Assembly (NCBI GenBank): GCA_020846695.1
Contig: JADLDM010000168.1
Coordinates: forward strand, 1-39,192
From: a bacterium
Lineage (GTDB): Bacteria > Electryoneota > RPQS01
Length of the DNA stretch: 39,192 nucleotides
Direction of reading: 5' to 3'
The notes below the pieces were generated by a model. That model was not told the origin of the DNA and searched no databases. It worked only from the letters and a program-made list of their open reading frames with translations. Position 1 is the stretch's first letter; every line of letters starts with the position of its first letter. Shown piece after piece: positions 16,696 through 23,183 of this stretch. A program made the position numbers and the translations under genes.

Positions 16696-16908
16696 CTACT
16701 TCTTCGTCTTCGTGTGCTCGTGAACCAACTTGGTGAAGGTGCTCCACGTCAACGTCGTCGCATGCGTCGAGTGCCCCTCATACCATCTCAACCCGCCGCG
16801 CCCGATCTTCAGCTTCCCAATCAGGCTCTTCCCCTTGTAAACATGAAAATCAGCCGGCGTCGTCCCCAAATCATGTTCCGGAATGTCAAACGTTACTTTG
16901 TGTGGCAT
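16696..16908 (-). CDS. Small conserved-looking hypothetical protein
   Basis: Unrecognised 70-residue basic protein: beta-rich start (HKVTFDIPEHDLG), VYKGKSLIGKLKIGRGGLRWYEG in the middle and a Lys-rich end. The pattern of a short strand, G-K-L-K-I-G and R-W-Y is what small single-domain beta proteins show, but no family is assigned. Ribosome-binding site is weak (AAGATAA). A REP-like copy begins 17 nt upstream of its start. Confidence 0.6.
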   Translation of the reverse strand: MPHKVTFDIPEHDLGTTPADFHVYKGKSLIGKLKIGRGGLRWYEGHSTHATTLTWSTFTKLVHEHTKTKK

Positions 16909-16924
16909 GTGTGTGTTATCTTAT

Positions 16925-16951
16925 TGTAGCGGCTGCCCCTGTGGCTGCCGA
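16925..16951 (+). repeat. REP-like element, copy 3
   Basis: Identical over 27 nt to copy 2 (T-GTAG, imperfect palindrome with a T-T mismatch, loop CCTGT, final A). It lies 11 nt beyond the stop codon of the DUF4256 gene, the same distance as copy 2 from the PIN gene stop. Confidence 0.85.
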
Positions 16952-16962
16952 TTCTCCGGTTA

Positions 16963-17529
16963 CTAAACCCTCAACAATCCGCGAAACCCTCTCGCAGCAT
17001 AATACGACTGCGCGCCGTTGTGATAGACGAAAACCGTGTTGTATCGGCGATCACAGAAAATCGCGCCGCCGAGCTTTCTGATTTCCGCCGGCGTCTTAAT
17101 CCAGCTCGACGTCTTCAAATCAAACTCCCCGAGCTTCTGCAATTCTCGATACTGCTCTTCCGTCAGCAGTTCAATCCCCATCGCCGCAGCTGCATCAACC
17201 GCATTCCCTTCAGGCTTGGCCTCTTTCCTTGCATCGAGCGCTTCCCGATCATAACATAGACTTCTGCGCCCACTGGGACTTTCCGCCGAACAATCACAGA
17301 AGAGAAACTCGCCCGTCTTCTTGTCCAAGCCGATCACATCCGGCTCGCCGCCCGTCCGTTCCATCTCATTGAGCGACCAAAGTGCTTCAGGACTTGCTTC
17401 AAGCTTCGCCTGAACATCGGCCCACAGAAGCCCCTTATGCCGCTTCGTATTCTTCTCAAACCGTGCCTTCAACCCCGCGAGCAACTGCTCTGCTTGTTTC
17501 GCCGACAACACCTGCTTCTTGCTCTTCAC
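16963..17529 (-). CDS. DUF4256 family protein
   Basis: Cytoplasmic protein of about 188 residues matching DUF4256: LLAGLKARFEKNTKRHKGLLWADVQAKLEA, the GGEPDVIGLDKKTGEFLFCDCSAESP core, then RRSLCYDREALDARKEAKP, and the C-terminal SYYAARGFRGLLRV. Function unknown. The start is GTG; the one at 17529 is favoured because AAGGAG lies 8 nt before it, while the GTG at 17538 directly abuts that box. A REP-like element lies 11 nt after the stop codon. Confidence 0.88.
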   Translation of the reverse strand: MKSKKQVLSAKQAEQLLAGLKARFEKNTKRHKGLLWADVQAKLEASPEALWSLNEMERTGGEPDVIGLDKKTGEFLFCDCSAESPSGRRSLCYDREALDARKEAKPEGNAVDAAAAMGIELLTEEQYRELQKLGEFDLKTSSWIKTPAEIRKLGGAIFCDRRYNTVFVYHNGAQSYYAARGFRGLLRV

Positions 17530-17604
17530 GTCCTTCACTCCTTAATGATTCTGTGAACAGGTGCTTTTGCCCTCAGACAGAATTGTGCTTGGCGCCGCCA
17601 AAGG

Positions 17605-18183
17605 TCATTTTGTTGCGAGCAGAGATTGAGCCCTGCTGGCATGTTCTCTTATCGTTGCCAGATCGCTAACGCTATTCAGAAAGCAAATATTCCCTGCAAT
17701 TAGACCGCTCTTCAAGAATCCTGTTTGCTCGCGTTTCTTTTGAAAGAAGCCTACCTGGAAATCATCTTTCGCTGAGAATACAGCTTCGTTGTAGGAAATG
17801 TCAGTGACCACCCATTGCCCTGCCAACTGGACACAGTAGTCAATTGCCTTGATGAAGCTCTCCAATTCGTCAAGGTCCAAGAAAGAAGAATGACTGTCCG
17901 TTGAATAGCTGCTCGGTTCAGTAATTTCTACCTTGATTCCCCTCAGACGTTCGCTTTCTCTGCCTGGCTGCGTAACTATGACTGCATCCAGCGTGCACTT
18001 GCTTCCATAGCTGCCCTTAATAACTCCCATTTCGTGGAACTCCTTGACAACGAACGTTCCCTTGGAAGTGAGCAGCTTCTCCAGTTTGGTTGCGGGTGCG
18101 TCTGATTCTGGGGGCACGACTTGCGCGATTGCTTTCGCAGCAAGGCCAAGTGCCATGAAAGTGAGTATGACAAACGTTCTCAT
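17605..18183 (-). CDS. Exported protein of unknown function
   Basis: Unrecognised 192-residue protein with a clear signal peptide (RTFVILTFMALGLAAKAIA, cleavage probably after AIA). The mature part is mixed alpha/beta and contains two possible disulfide-forming Cys pairs, with DLDELESFIKAIDYCVQLAGQW in the middle. The ATG at 18183 is chosen because it begins the signal peptide and has GGAG 8 nt upstream; the frame remains open for 56 more codons without such support. It lies in an AT-richer stretch together with the two genes upstream, suggesting a shared foreign origin. Confidence 0.75.
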   Translation of the reverse strand: MRTFVILTFMALGLAAKAIAQVVPPESDAPATKLEKLLTSKGTFVVKEFHEMGVIKGSYGSKCTLDAVIVTQPGRESERLRGIKVEITEPSSYSTDSHSSFLDLDELESFIKAIDYCVQLAGQWVVTDISYNEAVFSAKDDFQVGFFQKKREQTGFLKSGLIAGNICFLNSVSDLATIREHASRAQSLLATK

Positions 18184-18274
18184 CTCGATTTCTCCAAACC
18201 AATTCAGTTTGATAGTGATTCGGCGATGGTCTAAAGGGTGTTTCTTTCGTCTCGCGGCTCGCACGTACGAAGTG

Positions 18275-19042
18275 TCATGCTGCCAATTCGGTTGCGAATC
18301 TGTCTCGGATGCTCCATTGAACAACTCGTACTTCGTAGTTTTCAAGCGCATCTGTCAAGTCACGCTGTGGTTTCTCGTCTGAATCGTTCAAGAATGCATA
18401 GGCCCGAGAGTCTTCGCGTCGGGTTTCTCTGGTGTCCACCCAAGACAATATCAGAGCCTCTACTGCGGCTCGATTCGGACGATTTATGGCTTTAATAATC
18501 CTCTCTGGCTTACTACGAGAATGAGGCACAACGAAATCAAAGACATGGTCATACCCGCTTTTGCCCGAGAACTTAACCCTTTCAGTATATCGAATTTCTC
18601 GTTGCTCGAACCAACTTGCTACTTCTTCGAGAAACAGGCTTCTCACGAAGGGCCGCGCTGTGTAAAATAGGTCGTTAACAGCGATCATTGCCTGAATTAG
18701 ATTGTGTTTTTTCTGTGCGAAGTTGTTGGAGGTGGCTCGCGTAGTCAATGCGCCGCTATCCAAATTTACTCCAAATCCATTGAGAGTGAGCTTCAGTAGT
18801 TCCTGTCTCTTGTCAGAATCCAATTCACAGCCTGAATTTCGCAGATCCTCCAATATATAGTTGTCGTCAGTTAGCAGAATAACACCATTCCTTGCTTGCG
18901 CGTAAATCTGCAAATAGTCATTATGCCGGTCCAGAAACGGCGTGGTGATTTCAACCCAGTCTTCGTTCACCTCTCGTAGCGTCGTGCGACCACGAAGCCA
19001 ACTGTAGTATCCGTCGAGAAGTTTCTTAATCTCGGAAATCAT
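18275..19042 (-). CDS. DUF1828/DUF1829 domain protein
   Basis: Cytoplasmic protein of 255 residues. The N-terminal domain (about residues 1-95) matches DUF1828: WVEITTPFLDRHNDYLQIYA then NGVILLTDDNYILEDLRNSG. The C-terminal part (about 120-250) matches DUF1829, with FVRSLFLEEVASWFE, GKSGYDHVFDFVVPHS and a conserved W/D region (SWVDTRE). Function is unknown; such proteins are seen in phage, plasmid and defence neighbourhoods. Its start codon overlaps the stop of the upstream gene by ATGA, so the two are translationally coupled and probably act together. Confidence 0.82.
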   Translation of the reverse strand: MISEIKKLLDGYYSWLRGRTTLREVNEDWVEITTPFLDRHNDYLQIYAQARNGVILLTDDNYILEDLRNSGCELDSDKRQELLKLTLNGFGVNLDSGALTTRATSNNFAQKKHNLIQAMIAVNDLFYTARPFVRSLFLEEVASWFEQREIRYTERVKFSGKSGYDHVFDFVVPHSRSKPERIIKAINRPNRAAVEALILSWVDTRETRREDSRAYAFLNDSDEKPQRDLTDALENYEVRVVQWSIRDRFATELAA

Positions 19043-19482
19043 AGTGTGAATTGAAGCCTTGGGGCCTTCGTTACATTTATGAACCGCATGAAGTCGCCGA
19101 GCACAGCCTCGTTATCGAGCAAACTCCTAATTCCGTAGTTCGTTCCGTCCAAAGGCTCTGCCCACTTAAGCGCTGCGCCTGCACGATACAAGTGGATATG
19201 AGGGCATGGGACAACAGTTCCATCAGGATTCTCATGAGGTGCTCCCTTTATGTCAATCCTTGCCAAGCCGATTGTCTTACGTACACGATTGTGATATGAG
19301 ACTTTCATAATATCTATTCGTCCGCGATAGATATCGAGCAGAAAATCCTCTCTTCTATCCCGAGACATCAGCGGGATGTGAAGAGAATCGCCCTGAAACG
19401 GGAAGTGATAAGTAATGTCGGTCTCGCATATCTTTTCAGTTGCGATTAGATCATCTGCTTCCTGTTGAGTTAATAGTAGCAT
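19039..19482 (-). CDS. DUF6978-like protein, partner of the DUF1828 gene
   Basis: Cytoplasmic protein of 147 residues resembling the DUF6978 family: LLTQQEADDLIATEK, FPFQGDSLHIPLMSRDRREDFLLDIYRGRIDIMK, then a Pro/His-rich core (GAPHENPDGTVVPCPHIHLYRAG) and LKWAEPL. The PCPHIHLYR segment has the look of a metal- or nucleic-acid-binding site, but this is not known. It is the first gene of a two-gene unit with DUF1828 (4-nt overlap). No strong Shine-Dalgarno was seen. The region is AT-richer than the flanks. Family name is from memory of the pattern, not a search. Confidence 0.75.
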   Translation of the reverse strand: MLLLTQQEADDLIATEKICETDITYHFPFQGDSLHIPLMSRDRREDFLLDIYRGRIDIMKVSYHNRVRKTIGLARIDIKGAPHENPDGTVVPCPHIHLYRAGAALKWAEPLDGTNYGIRSLLDNEAVLGDFMRFINVTKAPRLQFTL

Positions 19483-19501
19483 CTTGAAGAAAATTGTGTT
19501 C

Positions 19502-19522
19502 CCCTCGCGTCCGCCGCGAGGG
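19502..19522. repeat. Perfect hairpin CCCTCGCG / CGCGAGGG
   Basis: Eight-bp perfect inverted repeat with a 5-nt loop (TCCGC), located between the DUF6978 start and the aldehyde dehydrogenase stop, immediately next to a second hairpin (19531-19546). No T-run follows on either strand, so it is not an ordinary terminator. Confidence 0.6.
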
Positions 19523-19530
19523 CATTGGGT

Positions 19531-19550
19531 CCAGCGTCAACGCTGGCTAC
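19531..19550 (-). repeat. REP-like GTAG hairpin overlapping a stop codon
   Basis: On the minus strand: GTAG followed directly by CCAGCG-TTGA-CGCTGG, a perfect 6-bp hairpin. The TAG of GTAG is the stop codon of the aldehyde dehydrogenase gene (19547-19549). The GTAG-plus-hairpin layout is the same as in the three 27-nt elements at 12236, 13095 and 16925, but the palindrome sequence differs. Confidence 0.6.
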
Positions 19551-21115
19551 TCATCTATCTGCGCTCTCGGCAACTTCCCTGAGTAGTCAATGTAGCAGGC
19601 CTTGGTCTCAGAATAGAATTCATAGACCTCCCAGCCGCCTTCGCGGTGGCCGTTGCCTGTAGCTTTCATTCCGCCAAACGGCATGTGCGCTTCCGCGCCG
19701 ATCGTCGCCGCGTTGATATAGGTGATACCTGCTTCGATATCGCGGAACGAGCGAAACGCCTGATCCACATTCTTCGTGAACACCGCACTCGACAGACCGT
19801 AGTCAATATTGTTGCTGATCTTCAGAGCCTCGTCGAAATTCTTCGCCTTCAACACCGAAACCACCGGCCCGAAAATCTCTTCCTGCGCAATGCGCATGTT
19901 CGGCTTCACATCCGTGAAAATCGTCGGCTCGTGGAACCAGCCGTCGGCATGTTCACCCTTGGTCAGAGCTTTGCCGCCATAAGCCAGCGTCGCCTTGTCT
20001 TCCTTCTTACCGATCTCCACATATTCCATCACGGACTTGCGCTGACCTTCGGATACGCACGGCCCCATCGTGATGCCTTCATCATTGCCATAGCCGATCT
20101 TCAATTTCTTCGCGGCCTTGATATACTTCTCCACGAATGCGTCATGGATTCCCTCTTCGCAAATCACGCGCGAAGTCGCGGTGCAACGCTGGCCCGTCGT
20201 GCCGAAGCCGCCCCAGATCGCGCAATCCACCGCGTTATCTAAATCGGCGTCGTTCATCACAATCTGCGCATTCTTTCCGCCCAACTCCATCGAAACACGC
20301 TTTAGCAAATAGCTCGCATCGCGTCCGATCACCTTGCCTACTGCCGAGGAACCCGTGAAGGAAATCACCGGAACATCGGGATGATTCACGATGTGCTTGC
20401 CGACCTCTTTGCCAGAGCCATGCACGATATTGATAATTTCCGGCGGGAAGCCCGCATCCAAAATCGCTTCAACCAAGTTGTGAGCCGAGAGCGGAGTCAT
20501 TTCGGCGGGCTTGAAGACTACCGTGTTGCCGCACATTAGCGCGGGAATGATCTTCCATGAGGGAATCGCCATCGGGAAGTTCCACGGCGAAATCAATCCG
20601 CACACGCCGATCGGCATGCGAATCGTCATGTTGAACTTGTTATTCAGTTCCGAAGGAACCGTCTTGCCGAACATGCGATAGCCTTCACCTGACGCATACC
20701 AAGCCGTGTAAATCGCCTCCTGCACGTCGCCGCGCGTCTCAAAAATCGGCTTGCCCATCTCGCGCGTCATGTCGAAAGCATATTGCTCCTTGCGCTCGGT
20801 CAGAATCTCTACCAGTCTGAAAAACAGCTTGGCCTTCTGCGGCGGCGGAACCAATCGCCAACTCTTGTAGGCCTTCTGCGCAGACTTCACCGCGCGATCC
20901 ACGTCTTCCTTCGGACTGTGCGGAAATGTTCCGATCAGGTCCGACCACTGTGCGGGATTGCGGTTCTCGACAATCTTGCCATTCGCCGCATCGCACCACT
21001 TTCCGGCTATGAAATTCTGATAAACCTTGGTTTTGCTCTTGCCACCATTCGGTGTGGCCTTCTTCTTGTCAGTCGCGGTCGCCACGTTGTACTCCTTGTA
21101 TTCGATCCGGGCCAT
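19547..21115 (-). CDS. NAD(P)-dependent aldehyde dehydrogenase
   Basis: Aldehyde dehydrogenase superfamily enzyme oxidising an aldehyde to the acid. Key residues are all present: ISPWNFP (Asn of the oxyanion hole), FKPAEMTP (cofactor Lys), FTGSSAVG, the catalytic Glu in [12 protein letters not shown] and the catalytic Cys in [10 protein letters not shown], then [10 protein letters not shown]. 522 residues, including a roughly 30-residue Lys/Thr-rich N-terminal extension ([17 protein letters not shown]). AGGGG lies 6 nt before the ATG. Substrate is not certain. Because lat on the same strand makes aminoadipate semialdehyde, this enzyme is a candidate for its oxidation to 2-aminoadipate; the 7.4-kb separation weakens that link. 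The stop codon lies in a REP-like hairpin. Confidence 0.93.
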   Translation of the reverse strand: MARIEYKEYNVATATDKKKATPNGGKSKTKVYQNFIAGKWCDAANGKIVENRNPAQWSDLIGTFPHSPKEDVDRAVKSAQKAYKSWRLVPPPQKAKLFFRLVEILTERKEQYAFDMTREMGKPIFETRGDVQEAIYTAWYASGEGYRMFGKTVPSELNNKFNMTIRMPIGVCGLISPWNFPMAIPSWKIIPALMCGNTVVFKPAEMTPLSAHNLVEAILDAGFPPEIINIVHGSGKEVGKHIVNHPDVPVISFTGSSAVGKVIGRDASYLLKRVSMELGGKNAQIVMNDADLDNAVDCAIWGGFGTTGQRCTATSRVICEEGIHDAFVEKYIKAAKKLKIGYGNDEGITMGPCVSEGQRKSVMEYVEIGKKEDKATLAYGGKALTKGEHADGWFHEPTIFTDVKPNMRIAQEEIFGPVVSVLKAKNFDEALKISNNIDYGLSSAVFTKNVDQAFRSFRDIEAGITYINAATIGAEAHMPFGGMKATGNGHREGGWEVYEFYSETKACYIDYSGKLPRAQIDE

Positions 21116-21250
21116 TATCAGCCCCTAAATGAGAAACCAGTATAGCCTTAGAACATACGAAAATCGCCGCCGAGAGTCAACCCGCGAAAACAGCGATAAA
21201 GGAGTAAAATCAGGCACTTAGAAGGGCAAAAGGGGGAGGCAGGGCGGAGC

Positions 21251-21299
21251 GATGTGAATTGATGATTGCGGATTGATGATGGATGATTGGGAGATAGGA
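21251..21299. repeat. Phased heptanucleotide array, seven units
   Basis: Seven consecutive 7-mers with no break in phase: GATGTGA, ATTGATG, ATTGCGG, ATTGATG, ATGGATG, ATTGGGA, GATAGGA. The central consensus is ATTGATG. It lies about 140-180 bp upstream of the aldehyde dehydrogenase start. Confidence 0.7.
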
Positions 21300-21319
21300 C
21301 GGGCGCTGTCAGGATGTAA

Positions 21320-21343
21320 TTCTAGCGGCGGCCTCTGGTCGTC
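21320..21343 (-). repeat. TAG-tagged element B
   Basis: Plus strand TTCTAG followed by CGGCGGCCTCTGGTCGTC. It shares TTCTAG, a CTC(C)TGGTCG core and overall length with element A at 21419, but its palindrome is degraded (only GGCC-TCT-GGTC remains). Confidence 0.45.
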
Positions 21344-21418
21344 CCAACTCAGTCGCCTAGCCGGGTTAGCCCTTGCCGCCGAGCGCGGATTTGTCGATCT
21401 CGGATGAACCCCCTTACT

Positions 21419-21444
21419 TTCTAGCCTCGACCTCCTGGTCGAGG
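21419..21444 (-). repeat. TAG-tagged element A, perfect hairpin
   Basis: Plus strand TTCTAG followed by CCTCGACC-TCCT-GGTCGAGG, a perfect 8-bp hairpin. An outer AACCCC (about 21407) and GGGGTT (about 21458) could add a second, longer-range stem around it. Related to element B about 100 bp away. Confidence 0.55.
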
Positions 21445-21518
21445 GGGATCAAGGGGTTGCAATGCCCGTGCGTTCATTGCGATTCCCCGATGAGCAAAAG
21501 GCGTTCATATCCCCAGTA

Positions 21519-21549
21519 AAAACAACAAGAGAGGCACATCGCCTCTCTT
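21519..21549 (-). terminator. Probable terminator of the symporter gene
   Basis: Perfect 9-bp stem AAGAGAGGC / GCCTCTCTT with loop ACATC (plus strand 21527-21549). On the minus strand the stem is followed by GTTGTTTTTAC, a usable T-run. It lies about 200 nt after the symporter stop, giving an unusually long 3' untranslated region. Confidence 0.65.
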
Positions 21550-21597
21550 TCTCCATTTATTTTCCCAAACTCCTGTTTTATAAACACACCTACCTCT

Positions 21598-21626
21598 TGA
21601 CTTCCGACCCTTTCATGCGTATATTG
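21598..21626 (+). promoter_or_regulatory. Orphan sigma70-like promoter pointing into the symporter 3' end
   Basis: TTGACT (21598-21603), a 17-nt spacer and TATATT (21621-21626): a near-consensus promoter on the plus strand. No plus-strand gene follows. A transcript starting near 21633 would run antisense to the end of the symporter gene. Confidence 0.6.
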
Positions 21627-21743
21627 TAATTGCTCTTCCGCCTTCATCCCCCATCCCACCGCCACATCCCCTCTTGAAAAACAACCCCTTCCGTTTGGTC
21701 AATTATTTGTAAACCCGTACTATCGAGTCCAGATTTCCGACCG

Positions 21744-21769
21744 CCTTCATCCTTCATCCTTCATCCTTA
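21744..21769. repeat. CCTTCAT heptad repeat at the symporter stop
   Basis: Three perfect CCTTCAT units plus a partial fourth (CCTTA). The tract covers the stop codon (21747-21749) and encodes the last residues (MKDEG) of the symporter, so repeat change here would alter the C-terminus. Confidence 0.75.
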
Positions 21770-23072
21770 GCGTCAGTTCCGCCCCCTCCGCTTTCGCAAC
21801 ATAAGCCGCCGCAGTAATATCACCGGAGACATTGATCACCGTGCGCGACATGTCGAGAATCCGATCCACGCCAAGAATAATTCCAATCCCCTCGCCCGGC
21901 ACACCAACCGATTGAAGCAATAAGACAATCACCGGAAGCGAACCGCCCGGCACTCCCGCCGTTCCAATCCCCGCCAAAATCGCCGCAAAAACCACCGTCA
22001 TCTGCTGTCCGAAACTCAACTCCACGCCGAAAAACTGCGCCAGGAAGAGCACCGTAATTCCCTCATAAAGCGCCGTGCCGTTCTGATTGGCCGTCGCCCC
22101 AAGCGTCAAGACAAATCGCGAAATTTTCGAGGGAACTCCCAACTCATGCTCCGTCACACGCAGAGCAGTCGGCAGCGTCACATTCGAGGAGCTGGTCGAA
22201 AATGCCGTGACAATCACCTCCTTGATGGCCTTGAAAAAATGCCATGGATTCACGCGCACAAAGAGCCTCAGAATCAGACCATACACCCCGAAAAATTGCA
22301 GCGCCAGCACACCCATCACCACCGCCACGTACTTCCCCAGCGTAAACACCACGTCAATCCCCAACTTCGCCACCACACTGAAAACCAGAGCCGCCACACC
22401 GTAAGGCGCGAGCTTCATCGCAATGTGAATCATCTTCATCACCACTTCATACATCCCCTGAAGCCACTGCTCGAACACCAGAGTCCTCTCTGACCTCGCG
22501 AGCGCTAAAGCGACACCCAAGAACAGCGCGAAGAACATCACCGCCAATATCCCGCCGCCGTTATATCCACTCTCGAATGCCAGCGCCGCATCCGCTAACG
22601 GATTGCGAGGAATCACATCCAACAGAGTCTGCACCCAGTCCTTCGCCTTGCCCGCATTCTCCACCGCCGTCGTCACGGTCTTCCCCGTCATCGTCTGCAT
22701 CAAAGCCTGCCTGCCGCTCTCCGAAATTCCGTCGCCGGGCCGAATCCAATTCGCCGCCGTAATCCCAATCAAAACCGAAATTGAAGTGGCCACCACCGTA
22801 AAACCGAAAGTCCGCAATCCGATTCTGCCCAAACTGCGCGCATCCCCCAATTCCGCAACACCCAGAGCCAGCGCGCAAAAAATCAGCGGAATCACCGTCA
22901 TGAAAATCAGCCGGAGAAAAATCTGACCAAACGGCGAGAAGAAATAGCGAATCGAATTCTCGAGGAACTTGCTCTCGGCAAAGAAAAAATTGGCCAGCAA
23001 ACCAAGCACAACTCCGGCCAGCAATCCGATGAAAATCTTGCGATGCAATGAATGTTTGGGTCGGTCAGGCAT
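21747..23072 (-). CDS. Dicarboxylate/amino-acid:cation symporter (GltP/DctA family)
   Basis: Inner-membrane DAACS-family symporter importing glutamate/aspartate or C4-dicarboxylates with Na+ or H+. About eight TM helices and two re-entrant loops; HP1 carries STSSSNVTLPT, HP2 the GIGTAGVPGGS stretch, and TM8 reads DRILDMSRTVINVSGD, closely like archaeal GltPh, including the Arg that selects acidic side chains. In TM7 the usual NMDGT sodium-site motif is NQNGT, so the Na-ligating Asp is an Asn. ATG 23072 is chosen; a GTG at 23102 is possible, and neither has a clear Shine-Dalgarno. The C-terminus is formed by a CCTTCAT heptad repeat. Monocistronic. Confidence 0.93.
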   Translation of the reverse strand: MPDRPKHSLHRKIFIGLLAGVVLGLLANFFFAESKFLENSIRYFFSPFGQIFLRLIFMTVIPLIFCALALGVAELGDARSLGRIGLRTFGFTVVATSISVLIGITAANWIRPGDGISESGRQALMQTMTGKTVTTAVENAGKAKDWVQTLLDVIPRNPLADAALAFESGYNGGGILAVMFFALFLGVALALARSERTLVFEQWLQGMYEVVMKMIHIAMKLAPYGVAALVFSVVAKLGIDVVFTLGKYVAVVMGVLALQFFGVYGLILRLFVRVNPWHFFKAIKEVIVTAFSTSSSNVTLPTALRVTEHELGVPSKISRFVLTLGATANQNGTALYEGITVLFLAQFFGVELSFGQQMTVVFAAILAGIGTAGVPGGSLPVIVLLLQSVGVPGEGIGIILGVDRILDMSRTVINVSGDITAAAYVAKAEGAELTLRMKDEG

Positions 23073-23130
23073 GTGAAGAGAAGTGGCAGTTGGGTTTGTC
23101 ACAATATAACGGCTCGAAAATCAAGTAACA

Positions 23131-23162
23131 AGCAAAAGGGCGGACCCTTGCGAGCCCGCCCT
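23131..23162 (-). terminator. Terminator of the Cys-rich secreted protein gene
   Basis: Stem AGGGCGG / CCGCCCT (plus strand 23137-23143 and 23156-23162). On the minus strand it is followed by TTTTGCTTG. It lies 22 nt after the stop codon at 23184 and fits an intrinsic terminator. Confidence 0.75.
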
Positions 23163-23183
23163 CATCAAATTCAGCCCGAAAAG

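Larger units (their letters stand above)
21116..21746. other. Repeat-rich intergenic region, 630 bp
   Basis: No convincing gene. It holds, in order: a phased heptanucleotide tract (21251-21299), two related TAG-tagged hairpin elements (21320 and 21419), the probable terminator of the symporter gene (21519-21549), a plus-strand consensus promoter with no gene after it (21598-21626) and the start of another heptad tract at the symporter stop codon. Reading frames of about 60 codons in this region lack ribosome-binding sites and family resemblance. Confidence 0.7.

Noticed and set aside
17605-18351. Longer version of the exported protein starting at 18351
   Set aside because: The 56-codon extension places residues before an obvious signal peptide; the ATG at 18183 has a GGAG box at proper distance.
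21300-21480. tRNA or other structural RNA in the GC-rich hairpin cluster
   Set aside because: No cloverleaf, no TTC-loop consensus GGTTCRANNCC and no anticodon arm could be found; the stems are short separate palindromes.
21474-21665. Sixty-three-codon minus-strand frame in the large intergenic region
   Set aside because: No ribosome-binding site, runs through the symporter terminator hairpin and has no family resemblance.
12098-23183. CRISPR array, in view of the repeated 27-nt element and the heptads
   Set aside because: The 27-nt copies are 0.9 to 3.8 kb apart with genes between, and heptads have no spacers; no cas gene is present.
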